Source: Cyclobacteriaceae bacterium (GTDB lineage: Bacteria; Bacteroidota; Bacteroidia; Cytophagales; Cyclobacteriaceae). From it: DNA of 35,099 bases. The DNA is taken from NCBI GenBank assembly GCA_022841475.1, contig JALHRJ010000046.1, positions 1 to 35,099 on the forward strand, in the 5' to 3' direction. How positions within the stretch are numbered: position 1 is the stretch's first letter; every line of letters begins with the position of its first letter. The notes under the pieces are model-generated. The model made no database searches. It was not told where the DNA came from and saw only the letters and a list, made by a program, of their open reading frames with translations. The position numbers and the translations under genes were made by a program. Below, piece after piece: positions 7,608 through 16,463 of the stretch.

Positions 7608-8843
7608 ATGGCTGAAGTTACTTGCTCATTTTGTGGTAGAAATAAGAAAGATGTAGACCTGATGATTTCCGGCATACATGCCCACATTTGCGATAAGTGC
7701 GTAACCCAGGCAAATCAAATTCTATCCGAAGAAAAGAAGAATAAAGTGGAAGTCGGGGCCCTCCCGAACTTTAAATTGATTAAGCCACGGGAGATTAAGA
7801 AGTTTCTGGATGAGTATGTGATCGGGCAGGACGAGGCGAAGCGAGTGATGTCTGTAGCGGTTTATAATCACTATAAGCGCCTGATGCAACGCAAAGTTGA
7901 TACTGATATCACGATTGAAAAATCGAATATTATTATGGTGGGCGAAACCGGCACCGGCAAAACCTATCTGGCAAGAACCCTGGCAAAAATTTTACAAGTA
8001 CCCTTTTGTATTGCGGATGCTACGGTGCTCACTGAAGCCGGTTATGTGGGTGAAGATGTGGAAAGCATTCTGACACGACTGCTACAAGCCGCGGATTATA
8101 ATACTGAAGCAGCAGAAAGAGGTATCGTATACATAGATGAAATTGATAAAATTGCCCGTAAGTCTGATAATCCATCCATCACCCGTGATGTGAGTGGTGA
8201 AGGTGTGCAACAGGCTTTACTTAAATTACTCGAAGGAACTTCTGTAAATGTTCCACCTCAGGGTGGCCGTAAACATCCGGATCAAAAAATGATTACGGTT
8301 AATACTGAAAATATTCTATTCATCTGCGGTGGCGCCTTTGAAGGGATTTCAAGATTGATCGGAAAGCGATTAAATACACAGCCCTTAGGATTTACTGCTT
8401 CTGCAAATAGTTTGAATCCTGGCGATATTGACAAAGACAATTTACTTCAATTTGTATCTGCTCAGGACTTAAAAAGTTTTGGATTAATTCCGGAATTGAT
8501 TGGTCGCTTGCCGGTTTTGTCCTTTCTAAATCCATTGGATCATGATGCGCTCCGCAAAATATTGACGGAACCTAAGAATGCGCTGATGAAACAGTATAAA
8601 AAACTGTTTGAAATGGAAAGTATCGAGTTGGAATTTAAAGATGGAGCTATCGACTTCATCGTGGAAAAAGCGGTTGACTTTAAACTAGGCGCGCGTGGTT
8701 TGCGATCAATCTGTGAGGCCATTATCAACGATGCTATGTTTGAACTTCCTTCTGATAAAACAACCGATAAACTTGTTATCAACCGCGCTTACGCGGAAGA
8801 AAAATTCAATAAGTCGCATTACAGCAAACTTAAAGTAGCTTAA
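7608..8843 (+). CDS. clpX: ATP-dependent Clp protease ATP-binding subunit ClpX
   Basis: ClpX is the hexameric unfoldase that feeds proteins into ClpP. The start chosen is ATG at 7608 (411 aa), giving [11 protein letters not shown] possible TTG seven codons upstream overlaps the -7 promoter box and is rejected. The zinc-binding domain has Cys6, Cys9, Cys28 and Cys31. The AAA+ core has Walker A GETGTGKT (112-119; most ClpX have GPTGSGKT), the pore-loop GYVG, Walker B IVYIDEID and the sensor-2 GARGLR. The ClpP-contacting IGF loop reads LGF (QPLGFTAS), a conservative change. Its stop codon overlaps that of the convergent lpxB gene at TTAA (8840-8843). Confidence 0.97.
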   Translation: MAEVTCSFCGRNKKDVDLMISGIHAHICDKCVTQANQILSEEKKNKVEVGALPNFKLIKPREIKKFLDEYVIGQDEAKRVMSVAVYNHYKRLMQRKVDTDITIEKSNIIMVGETGTGKTYLARTLAKILQVPFCIADATVLTEAGYVGEDVESILTRLLQAADYNTEAAERGIVYIDEIDKIARKSDNPSITRDVSGEGVQQALLKLLEGTSVNVPPQGGRKHPDQKMITVNTENILFICGGAFEGISRLIGKRLNTQPLGFTASANSLNPGDIDKDNLLQFVSAQDLKSFGLIPELIGRLPVLSFLNPLDHDALRKILTEPKNALMKQYKKLFEMESIELEFKDGAIDFIVEKAVDFKLGARGLRSICEAIINDAMFELPSDKTTDKLVINRAYAEEKFNKSHYSKLKVA

Positions 8844-9964
8844 GAAACATCTTTCTTTTTTAGGTATTCAGTCATTAGGCTTGCTGTATTTTCTGATGCC
8901 GAGCCGGTATCCAAAATTTTATAGATCCGATCATACTCTTGCCGAATAACTGAACGATAGTTATTGTCGTTAAGCAATCGTGTTAATTCATCTTGAATAG
9001 TTTTGCGGGTAGCCTCTGATTGTATCAGTTCTTTGATTACTTCTTTTCCCGCTATAAGGTTAACTAAGGAAATGTGCTCAACCTGTACGAGGTAATCGGC
9101 AATGGCATATTCCAGGGCACTGGTTTTGTAAACCACCACTTGTGGCACTTTAAAGATACCTGTTTCAAGTGTGGCCGTGCCGGATGTCACAATCGCGGCA
9201 TCAGCATGACTTAACAAATCATATGTTTCTTCCTCAACAAATTTCACATTGTCCTTACCCCTCAATGCCTGGTAAAGATCTTTTGGAAGATTACTGACGG
9301 CTGCCACCACAAATTGCACTCCCTTATTGGCATCCGCGATTTCCGCCATGAGTGGAACAATAAGTTTTAGTTCAATCTTGCGACTGCCTGGAAGCAAGGC
9401 CACCAATTTTCTATCGTGTCCCAAGTCATGTCTGTACATAAAGTTAGCGGATGGTTGAAATGCCTTGATCGCATCCAATACCGGATTGCCAACGTAATCA
9501 ACTTCACAATCATACTTCCTAAAGAAATCCTTCTCGAATGGAAGAATGACAAAGATTCGATCAACGCGCGCTTTCAATTTCCAGGCTCGACTATTATACC
9601 ACGCCCAGACTTTTGGTGGGATGTAATAAAAAACCGGTATTCCTTGGGCTTTCGCAAACTTGGCAATCTTCATATTAAATCCACCATAATCGATCAGGAT
9701 GATTGCATCTGGGTTAAACTTCAGAATATCTTTTTTGCAAAACGAAATGAATTGAAATATTTTATAAAGACTGGTTGCCAGAGAAATAAATCCCATAAAC
9801 GCCAGCTCGCGATAATGAACGGATAGACTGACGCCTTCTTTTTGCATCTCATCGCCACCAAAGCCTTTAAAACTCGCACCCGGCTGCAACCCTTTTATGG
9901 ATTTTATCAGGTTGCTTCCATGCAAATCACCCGATCGCTCGCCAGCAATAATATAGTACTTCAC
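8840..9964 (-). CDS. lpxB: Lipid-A-disaccharide synthase
   Basis: LpxB condenses UDP-2,3-diacylglucosamine with lipid X to form the lipid A disaccharide at the inner face of the cytoplasmic membrane. The 374-aa protein belongs to glycosyltransferase family 19. Visible motifs are the N-terminal [21 protein letters not shown], the central [10 protein letters not shown] and the C-terminal nucleotide-sugar segment VTSGTATLE. The start ATG lies 6 nt upstream of a COG0720 gene's far end, with that gene (9971-10399) transcribed just ahead of it, so the two are probably co-transcribed. hldD, another LPS gene, is close by but divergent. The stop codon overlaps the clpX stop at a TTAA palindrome, so no dedicated terminator separates the two converging genes. 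Confidence 0.97.
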   Translation of the reverse strand: MKYYIIAGERSGDLHGSNLIKSIKGLQPGASFKGFGGDEMQKEGVSLSVHYRELAFMGFISLATSLYKIFQFISFCKKDILKFNPDAIILIDYGGFNMKIAKFAKAQGIPVFYYIPPKVWAWYNSRAWKLKARVDRIFVILPFEKDFFRKYDCEVDYVGNPVLDAIKAFQPSANFMYRHDLGHDRKLVALLPGSRKIELKLIVPLMAEIADANKGVQFVVAAVSNLPKDLYQALRGKDNVKFVEEETYDLLSHADAAIVTSGTATLETGIFKVPQVVVYKTSALEYAIADYLVQVEHISLVNLIAGKEVIKELIQSEATRKTIQDELTRLLNDNNYRSVIRQEYDRIYKILDTGSASENTASLMTEYLKKKDVS

Positions 9965-9970
9965 GAAAAC

Positions 9971-10399
9971 TTAATTTGATTGCTCTCCAAAATATTCAAC
10001 ATAATTTCGGGGAGTTTCATACAGACGAATAGAATGTAACGCACCATACTTACTGATGCTTGATATTTTTGGAAAAAGTATCTTCCAGATTTCAATCACA
10101 AGATTTTCACAACTTGCAAGTTTGCCTTCCATAAAATCCACATCCATGTTCAGGTTTTTATGATCCAGTTTATCCGTCACTTCTGTCCGTATAAGTGTAC
10201 TCAGTTTTTTTAGATCAATTACAAATCCCGTGTCCGGATCGGGAGTGCCTTTTACGGTTACGATTAGGTCAAAATTATGGCCGTGCCAGTTCTCGTTGGC
10301 ACAAGGCCCAAAAACTTCCCAATTCTTTTCCTTACTCCATGCCGGGTTATACAGCTTATGGGCCGCATTGAAGTGTTCCTTTCTGCTTACGTAAACCAT
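9971..10399 (-). CDS. COG0720 enzyme: 6-pyruvoyl-tetrahydropterin synthase / 6-carboxytetrahydropterin synthase family
   Basis: This 142-aa protein is a T-fold enzyme acting on dihydroneopterin triphosphate. Zinc ligands are His13 or nearby (EHFNAAH) and the two histidines of HGH. The catalytic cysteine sits in GPCANENWHGH, which is a Cx5HxH arrangement. QueD enzymes of queuosine synthesis typically show Cx3HxH, while Cx5HxH is typical of pyruvoyltetrahydropterin synthases. A queE gene elsewhere in the window (24680-25303) would fit a QueD role. I therefore name the family but not the symbol. The start is ATG with a TATATTTG promoter 17 bp upstream, and the gene probably precedes lpxB in one transcript. 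Confidence 0.9.
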   Translation of the reverse strand: MVYVSRKEHFNAAHKLYNPAWSKEKNWEVFGPCANENWHGHNFDLIVTVKGTPDPDTGFVIDLKKLSTLIRTEVTDKLDHKNLNMDVDFMEGKLASCENLVIEIWKILFPKISSISKYGALHSIRLYETPRNYVEYFGEQSN

Positions 10400-10416
10400 T
10401 TTCTTATAAACTTCTA

Positions 10417-10424
10417 CAAATATA
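10417..10424 (-). promoter_or_regulatory. -7 box of the COG0720/lpxB transcript
   Basis: TATATTTG on the minus strand (10417-10424) matches TAnnTTTG and lies 17 bp before the ATG at 10399. The -33 region is poorly conserved (TGTG about 20 bp upstream). The divergent hldD gene shares this 84-bp intergenic space; no convincing hldD promoter was seen. Confidence 0.55.
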
Positions 10425-10483
10425 CAATAGTCCCAAGACCGTTCACAGATAACAGTTTTATGTAAATTGCTAAAAAAAAGACC

Positions 10484-11449
10484 ATGATTATAGTTACCGG
10501 GGCAGCAGGTTTTATCGGCAGTTATCTGATTCAGAGCCTTAACCAGGACAATTTCAATGCGATCATAGCCGTTGATAAATTCGATGATGATGAAAAAAAT
10601 AAAAACCTGGTTGGTTCAAAAATCAAAGAAAAGGTAGACCGGGATATTTTTTTATCCTGGTTAGATAAAAATTATGAAACTGTTGAATTCATTTTTCACA
10701 TAGGCGCCCGAACGGATACAACAGAGTTGGATACTTCCTTACTTAACAAATTAAACACACAATACACCAAAGACATCTGGACACGGTGCTGCAAGTATCA
10801 GATTCCACTAGTATATGCTTCTTCGGCAGCCACCTATGGCCTGGGCGAGATGGGTTACGATGACAATGAACAACAAATATCTAAACTCAAACCTCTCAAT
10901 CCCTATGGTCAATCCAAACAAGATTTTGATGTTTGGGCACTCGATCAAAAAGAGAAACCATTTTTTTGGGCAGGCCTAAAGTTCTTTAATGTTTATGGTC
11001 CTAACGAATATCATAAAGGGCGCATGGCTTCTGTAATCTGGCATGCGTATAATCAGATCAAAAAAACCGGTAAAATGAAACTGTTCAAGTCGCACAACGC
11101 AGCATATAAAGACGGAGAACAAATGCGCGACTTTGTGTACGTAAAGGATGTGGCTGAGGTATGCATGTTTCTGATGCACCACCGTAAAAATTCTGGTATT
11201 TATAATTTAGGATCTGGCAAAGCGCGAACGTTTTTAGACTTAACAAAAGCGGTTTTTAAAGCCCTGAATAAGCCTGAGGATATTGAGTTTATCGAAACAC
11301 CTGCTGATATTCGAGACAAGTATCAATACTTTACGGAAGCGAATATGGAGAAGCTAAGAAAAATTGGATACTCAACGACCTTTAGCTCACTGGAAACTGG
11401 TGTGAACGACTACGTTCAAAGGTATCTTATTTCGTATTCAAAAACTTAA
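10484..11449 (+). CDS. hldD: ADP-L-glycero-D-manno-heptose 6-epimerase
   Basis: HldD converts ADP-D-glycero-D-manno-heptose into the L-glycero form used in LPS inner core. The 321-aa protein is an extended short-chain dehydrogenase. The NAD(P)-binding GAAGFIGS motif is at residues 6-13, the catalytic Tyr141 and Lys145 lie in YGQSK, and Ser113/Ser114 sit in YASSAATYG. HIGARTDTTE and FFNVYGPNEYHKGRMASV are characteristic of HldD rather than of UDP-galactose epimerases. The start ATG is divergent from the COG0720 gene. Its last 23 bases overlap the 3' end of the convergent 226-aa gene. Confidence 0.96.
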   Translation: MIIVTGAAGFIGSYLIQSLNQDNFNAIIAVDKFDDDEKNKNLVGSKIKEKVDRDIFLSWLDKNYETVEFIFHIGARTDTTELDTSLLNKLNTQYTKDIWTRCCKYQIPLVYASSAATYGLGEMGYDDNEQQISKLKPLNPYGQSKQDFDVWALDQKEKPFFWAGLKFFNVYGPNEYHKGRMASVIWHAYNQIKKTGKMKLFKSHNAAYKDGEQMRDFVYVKDVAEVCMFLMHHRKNSGIYNLGSGKARTFLDLTKAVFKALNKPEDIEFIETPADIRDKYQYFTEANMEKLRKIGYSTTFSSLETGVNDYVQRYLISYSKT

Positions 11450-12107
11450 TAATCTCAATCAGGTCAGCTTCAGTTTTCCCCTTTATCTTTTTCTCTTTTA
11501 TAAAAGTCTCAATGCTTGCCGCTTGTTCAGGGAAAACTTCAAGGACAGATTTTTTGGATGCTTTTATCTCCTTTGAGATTCCGTCTTTATCTACAACAAA
11601 ATATAGGGTTTTTGATTGGAAACTTTTCTGTGCACCTGAAGTGCCATAGCCAGAGACATTTTCTTCAATAAAGGATGTTTTATATTTTCTCAGCAATGTA
11701 AGATTTCCTTCCAAGAGAAGATCAAAGTAGCTGGTTTTCGGAAATCCTTCTACATTATAAGCCGCTGAAAATAAGTGTTTGATCACTTTGTTAGTGGTAG
11801 GCTCTACATAATTTAGCGTAAATTTTGGATACATACTTGCCGCAACCTCAAAAATCTTTCCTTCCTGATTCAATTCAACCTGATCTTTATAACTATCGTA
11901 CTTAATAAGAAGATCGGTATAAACTTTTCCGTTTCTATCGGTTAGGGTGCCTGCGTTCCAGGAAGGATATAAATAGGCCGAGCCCTTAATGTCTTCATAC
12001 TTTTTGGTACGGATAACTACGTTATCAAGCCCCTGAATATTGGTTATCTGGCCATACGAGTATCCCATGGCCATTACATAAAGCACGACTGCACATATCC
12101 CTTTCAT
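11427..12107 (-). CDS. Exported protein of unknown function
   Basis: I do not recognise this 226-aa protein. A signal peptide is clear (hydrophobic GICAVVLYVMAMGYSYG, likely cleavage near residue 20 after YSYG-Q), so it should be exported to the periplasm or outer membrane. The mature part contains a mixed beta-rich segment (about 30-150) and a lysine-rich C-terminal helix region ending EADLIEIIKFLNTK. There is no lipobox cysteine, no T9SS sorting domain and no transmembrane barrel signature. Its ATG overlaps the stop codon of the upstream protease by four bases (ATGA, 12104-12107), so translation is probably coupled and the two products may act together. The 3' end overlaps hldD by 23 bp on the other strand. 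Confidence 0.85.
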   Translation of the reverse strand: MKGICAVVLYVMAMGYSYGQITNIQGLDNVVIRTKKYEDIKGSAYLYPSWNAGTLTDRNGKVYTDLLIKYDSYKDQVELNQEGKIFEVAASMYPKFTLNYVEPTTNKVIKHLFSAAYNVEGFPKTSYFDLLLEGNLTLLRKYKTSFIEENVSGYGTSGAQKSFQSKTLYFVVDKDGISKEIKASKKSVLEVFPEQAASIETFIKEKKIKGKTEADLIEIIKFLNTK

Positions 12108-15100
12108 TGTAAGATAATTTTTTGTGTATATACTGATTGATTATTAACAATAACTATAAAGTAAATGCCTCTCGACCATTGATTGACTTGAATATTCACA
12201 TCCGAGGATGTGGTATTTTCATAGACTTCCTGGCCAAAAGCATTGATGACTTTTATGCTTGAAAGGTTACTTAATCCAACTATGGAGATTTGATCCTGAG
12301 CCGGGTTCGGAAACACACTCAACGATGAACTGGCTGGATCCAATGACTCCGAGAAACCAGTAATTAACACTGTATTGGAAATTCTATTACATGCACTGCT
12401 CTTTGTTAATACAAAATAGGATCCCGGCTCGCCATTAAATGGGTATGACCGCCCCGTTGCACCCGGAATCACCTCATAGTCTCTATACCATTCATAGGAA
12501 TCACCTGGTTGGGTGCTGAATAGGTTGAGGCCATTGAGCACAACCTGATTCGGAAGTAAATCATTCTCAACCACCGTTATTGACTTTTTATAGGAGCGTG
12601 AATCGTTACTGTTGGTAATTCGTAAGGTAATTTCATATTCACCAGCTTGTGTAAAAATGACCGCGCCATTCTTTTCATTTTCATGAACCAGGGTGGCCAT
12701 CGGATCAGTGGTCGACCATGTCCACGTTTCGATAGCGCCACCACTTTTATCAATCAAATTGATTATACCGTTAGCACAATTAGATTTTGTCTCAAAATCA
12801 GGAAATAATATATCCTCACATTCATCCTGAGCCCAGTTGGAAGAATTAATAAGCGTACTTGCGAGTCCCGCATTGATTACTCCGTCACCGGTGGCATCTA
12901 CATTTTTCAAATCGAGAAAATCAAAGCAAAGTTTAAACCGGCCATCAAAATTCATAGCAGCATTGCCCCCAGTTCCTTCTACGCTAACGCGACCCGATTC
13001 AGAAGAGAGAATCACTGTTGTTTCAGATAAGGTTTGTACCATGCCTGCATCGATTATCATCTTGGAGCCACCTTGTAACGTCAATAAATCAATCGAATTG
13101 CTTCCTTTAATAATCAATTTACCTTCGATCAATACTTCCTTTAGGGAATTATTCCCCTCTAAAGAAATGTTCTGATTTGCCACATGAAGTTTACCATCAA
13201 ACCGATTGCCACCCAAATCAATTGTTCCGTTATCTGCAGGTGTGATCAACGCCCCAACACTAATCAAATCAAGACTACTTGATTCCAATTCTAAATCTAG
13301 TATTTCTGTCAGTATTGTATTGGTGAGGTTTAGTGACTTTGACGATGAGCCAGAGACAACAAAAGATTCTGCTGTCAGCGTTGAGCCTGTCAAATTAAGC
13401 GTGCCCGAAATCAGGTTTATTGAACGTGCCGATAAACTGCCAACAAAATCAATTTTCGTGTTTGCTTCAACTTCAATATCCACCTTTGAAAAATCATTGT
13501 TATTACTCAATATCTTATTCTCGCTATACAAAGTGCCATCTAACACGATTTTGCCAACAGACGAAACATAGGATTTGTCGGAAGCCAGGGTCAAGTTACC
13601 TCTTATGGTTAGCGTATGACCATTTAGGTTAAGTCCGGTTTGGGATTTGTTAAGCCATGTGATTGAACCAATGGCTGCATCTGCTGTAAGCGAAATCAAT
13701 TCATTGTCAACAGCAAAAGAATTTTCATCTACTACTATCCGATTGTCCTGATTGGGAACAACTCCGGCACTTACGCCCCCACTGGTTAAAGCCCAATGAG
13801 CTGGATCCGTCCAATCACCTGAACCACCCACCCAATAGTATGCTGTTTGAGGTTCGTTAATGGATGTATAGGTAATGATAAGCGAAAAGTTCTGAGCTCC
13901 ACCCGCCAAGGTTCCCTTATGATTGATTCGTAATTTATAGGACCTGGGTTCAGGATTTTCAAATTCAATCTTTTCAACATTATCCCGAAAGTTATCTGCT
14001 TTGAAAGCGGCTTCTGCTAAAGCAGCGACATCCGGGTTAAGTGCCCAGGGAAACTGCTGATTATTGGCATCATCCACAATGCGCATATCCAGATCATTGA
14101 CCAGCATCAAATCGGTAGGGTCTAACGATGATGCAACCGGAGTACCCGCGGGATCAGTCCAGGCAATGGTGGCCGTGATTTTTGTATTGGCCTGTGGGGT
14201 TAACATCAATTCATAGGACTCACCGGAAGTTAACGTCAATTCCTCCACATATACATTTTGATTATCCTTTGATAATAAAACTTTAGCGGCTGCCTCTACG
14301 TCAATCAATCCCCAACCAAAACTATAATCGGGACCCGGATTTAAACCAGCTTCCTTTGCTGTATGTATTGCCAGTGCTTTTAGCGTAGCGGAGCGCATAA
14401 AATTACCCCCGTTTAAATCGCGGTGTAATTCCTGTAGTAAAACCAGGGACCCCATGGCTCCTGGTGAGGCCATGGAAGTTCCTTGTAAAATTGAATAGCC
14501 GTTACCCGAAATGGTAGAAAAAATACCGACACCTGGTGCAACCAGGTCGGGCTTAATCCGGCCATCATCCGTTGGGCCCCAGGCACTGAAACTACTCATC
14601 TCAACTGAAAACGGCCCTGTATAATCTGTAACTTTTCTTGACGCTCCTATTGTAAAAATATTCTTTGCAGTACCCTCCTGGCCAATGCAATCATAACCAC
14701 TTCCCTGATTTCCATCTTGCGGGTAAAGTGCTGGCCCGGTTGTCGCATAGTCATCACGGTCGTTTCCAGCTGCCCAAAAGATACTATAGTAAGGAGCATT
14801 AAAAGCAATCTGATCCAGGTCTCGCGACAATGTGGTATAGAATCCGAAGCGCCAGTCTTCTTTATCACTAATTCGTGCATCGCCAAACCAGGTGCAGCTT
14901 CCATTAGCACAATTCCAACCTTGAACCAAACCATATGAGTGGTTTGAAAACAACAACCCGGTTTGGTCTGGTCTGGCCATGGCTATCATTTCCGCCCGGT
15001 CATTAGTCCAATCATATGAATGCAATTTCGCCTCAGGAGCCATGCCCAACGCGTTGGCACTAAGACCTGCGGCCAAAATTGTTCCTGTTACATGTGATCC

Positions 15101-15529
15101 ATGATCGGATGCTGTGCCTCCCTCCCGGGAAAGAATCCGACCACTAAACTCATCATGTTCAAAAACCGGACCGCTGTCCCACACGCCCACTTCCATGCCT
15201 GAGCCACGCAAATTCAGTCCAAGTCCACCGCCTTCACGTAGCTTCACTACACTGGTTGATGTGGCCAGACCGCTATTAAGTGTTGATACGTAAACAGGTT
15301 TACCAAAAGAATCTACATCTACAAGTTGAATAACGGTGCCATCCAAAAAACTCTGAACCAGTGGGACATTATTTTTTCTGGCATACTCTTCTGCACGCAA
15401 CTTCTGTTGATAATAGGAATTAGAAAACTCGACTTTAAGTCGCTCGAGGTTTTCAAATTGCTGTTTCTCCATAGGCTCTTGAGCATGCAGTGCCGTGGAA
15501 ACAAAAAAAAGGAATATCAGTATTCTCAT
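12104..15529 (-). CDS. Secreted subtilisin-like (S8) serine protease with PKD-like domain and T9SS sorting signal
   Basis: The 1141-aa protein begins with a signal peptide (cleavage near ALHAQ-E, about 16). The S8 catalytic domain has Asp118 (GVWDSG), His143 (DHGSHVTG), oxyanion Asn256 (AAGN) and Ser352 (GTSMASP). A jelly-roll-like P/PPC-type domain follows (about 425-555). Next comes a long low-complexity beta-helix-like section rich in S, N, L and T (about 560-900), then a PKD-like domain (about 950-1000) and an Ig-like stretch. The C-terminal 75 residues (SLSVFPNPAQDQISI ... YFIVIVNNQ) are a type A T9SS sorting domain, predicting secretion through the Por system and attachment to the surface or release. 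The start follows the strong terminator at 15553-15584. Substrates cannot be inferred. Confidence 0.95.
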   Translation of the reverse strand: MRILIFLFFVSTALHAQEPMEKQQFENLERLKVEFSNSYYQQKLRAEEYARKNNVPLVQSFLDGTVIQLVDVDSFGKPVYVSTLNSGLATSTSVVKLREGGGLGLNLRGSGMEVGVWDSGPVFEHDEFSGRILSREGGTASDHGSHVTGTILAAGLSANALGMAPEAKLHSYDWTNDRAEMIAMARPDQTGLLFSNHSYGLVQGWNCANGSCTWFGDARISDKEDWRFGFYTTLSRDLDQIAFNAPYYSIFWAAGNDRDDYATTGPALYPQDGNQGSGYDCIGQEGTAKNIFTIGASRKVTDYTGPFSVEMSSFSAWGPTDDGRIKPDLVAPGVGIFSTISGNGYSILQGTSMASPGAMGSLVLLQELHRDLNGGNFMRSATLKALAIHTAKEAGLNPGPDYSFGWGLIDVEAAAKVLLSKDNQNVYVEELTLTSGESYELMLTPQANTKITATIAWTDPAGTPVASSLDPTDLMLVNDLDMRIVDDANNQQFPWALNPDVAALAEAAFKADNFRDNVEKIEFENPEPRSYKLRINHKGTLAGGAQNFSLIITYTSINEPQTAYYWVGGSGDWTDPAHWALTSGGVSAGVVPNQDNRIVVDENSFAVDNELISLTADAAIGSITWLNKSQTGLNLNGHTLTIRGNLTLASDKSYVSSVGKIVLDGTLYSENKILSNNNDFSKVDIEVEANTKIDFVGSLSARSINLISGTLNLTGSTLTAESFVVSGSSSKSLNLTNTILTEILDLELESSSLDLISVGALITPADNGTIDLGGNRFDGKLHVANQNISLEGNNSLKEVLIEGKLIIKGSNSIDLLTLQGGSKMIIDAGMVQTLSETTVILSSESGRVSVEGTGGNAAMNFDGRFKLCFDFLDLKNVDATGDGVINAGLASTLINSSNWAQDECEDILFPDFETKSNCANGIINLIDKSGGAIETWTWSTTDPMATLVHENEKNGAVIFTQAGEYEITLRITNSNDSRSYKKSITVVENDLLPNQVVLNGLNLFSTQPGDSYEWYRDYEVIPGATGRSYPFNGEPGSYFVLTKSSACNRISNTVLITGFSESLDPASSSLSVFPNPAQDQISIVGLSNLSSIKVINAFGQEVYENTTSSDVNIQVNQWSRGIYFIVIVNNQSVYTQKIILQ

Positions 15530-15552
15530 ATGATAACTATCTGCTATATAAC

Positions 15553-15584
15553 AAAAAAAGCCCTGAAAAGATCAGGGCTTTTTT
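15553..15584. terminator. Strong bidirectional terminator
   Basis: GCCCTGA (15560-15566) and TCAGGGC (15572-15578) form a perfect 7-bp GC-rich stem with a five-base loop, flanked by A7 on the left and T6 on the right, so it can work on both strands. On the minus strand it closes the SusC-SusD-lipoprotein operon and separates it from the S8 protease gene that begins 24 bp further on. Confidence 0.92.
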
Positions 15585-15599
15585 GTAAAATAAATTAAC

Positions 15600-16445
15600 T
15601 TATTTTTTAGTGTATGTATGAGTATTGGTCTCAAAGGTAGTACCGGTTGCAACCCGAACTACTTTATATGGTACAACAAAACTATACAAACACGCATCAT
15701 AGGTAGCAGCTCCATTAGCTGAGACTGTCCATTGCTCTGCACCTGCTCCCAAATTGGCAGTAAAGGTTGTTGTTGCAATAGTTACCGCGGTAGTAGTGGC
15801 TGAGAAAGTGTATTTAACTGTTGCGCCCGTGTCCCAGAAATTATTTATTAAGATGGAGTTGGCATCTGCTGGATCGGCCGTGGAAACATTGTCATAGGTT
15901 CCGTAACCAGGTTCATTCGTATCATAATTTCCAACAAAATTTGCCCGGTTAAAAGGACAAAGCGTACGAATAGTGCGTGTAAACACACCATACTTAGCGC
16001 TGATTGTCGCGTTACCATCATTACCTGTGAGGTTGAACTTTAGCTTCCAGATTTCACCCGGCAGGATGTTATCATCGATAACTTCAAAATAGATAAATCC
16101 AAAACTGCTATTAGCAGGTATAGTTACCGAGTTTGTAGTGATCAGATTATAATGCGTACCTGCTACCGCGGTGCTTGTTGCGTCAATCGCAAAGTTGACA
16201 ACAAGTGGAGTACTTCGTTGTGGCCCTACCAGATTAACCCGAATGGAGTCTTTAATAGTTTGGCCATTGGTAACACGGTTGTAAGACTTGCTTACATCCA
16301 ACCCCGTTGCTGTTGTTGCTTCGTTGATTTCCAGCACTGCAACATTATCCAGCAGGATATCTGTTCCCGGATCGTCATAGCATGCTGCAACAAAAGCCAG
16401 CAAGCCTATGAACATAAAGATTTTATAAATAGCTTTCATTTTCAT
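15600..16445 (-). CDS. Outer-membrane lipoprotein of the SusCD operon, Calx-beta/DUF4843-like
   Basis: This 281-aa protein has a lipoprotein signal peptide with a lipobox ending at Cys22 (LAFVAAC), so it is predicted to be lipidated and, next to SusD, probably exposed at the cell surface. The mature part has a beta-sandwich segment at about 45-150 (VNFAIDATSTAVAGTHY, TIPANSSFGFIYFEVIDD, LKFNLTG) that resembles Calx-beta or the DUF1735/DUF4843 surface-lipoprotein domains. The C-terminal half (about 165-281) is beta-rich and T/A-rich, with no motif I know. It lies 18 nt behind susD and ends just before the terminator, so it is the third gene of the operon. In such loci this position is usually a ligand-binding accessory lipoprotein; the ligand is unknown. 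Confidence 0.85.
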   Translation of the reverse strand: MKMKAIYKIFMFIGLLAFVAACYDDPGTDILLDNVAVLEINEATTATGLDVSKSYNRVTNGQTIKDSIRVNLVGPQRSTPLVVNFAIDATSTAVAGTHYNLITTNSVTIPANSSFGFIYFEVIDDNILPGEIWKLKFNLTGNDGNATISAKYGVFTRTIRTLCPFNRANFVGNYDTNEPGYGTYDNVSTADPADANSILINNFWDTGATVKYTFSATTTAVTIATTTFTANLGAGAEQWTVSANGAATYDACLYSFVVPYKVVRVATGTTFETNTHTYTKK

Positions 16446-16463
16446 GTTTTTACAAAATTTAAA

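Noticed and set aside
9416..9826. 136-aa open frame antisense to lpxB
   Set aside because: lpxB is intact with all motifs; the antisense product resembles nothing and lacks a promoter.
12837..13571. 112- and 121-aa frames antisense to the protease
   Set aside because: They mirror the low-complexity S/N/L-rich region of the protease, which keeps the opposite strand open.
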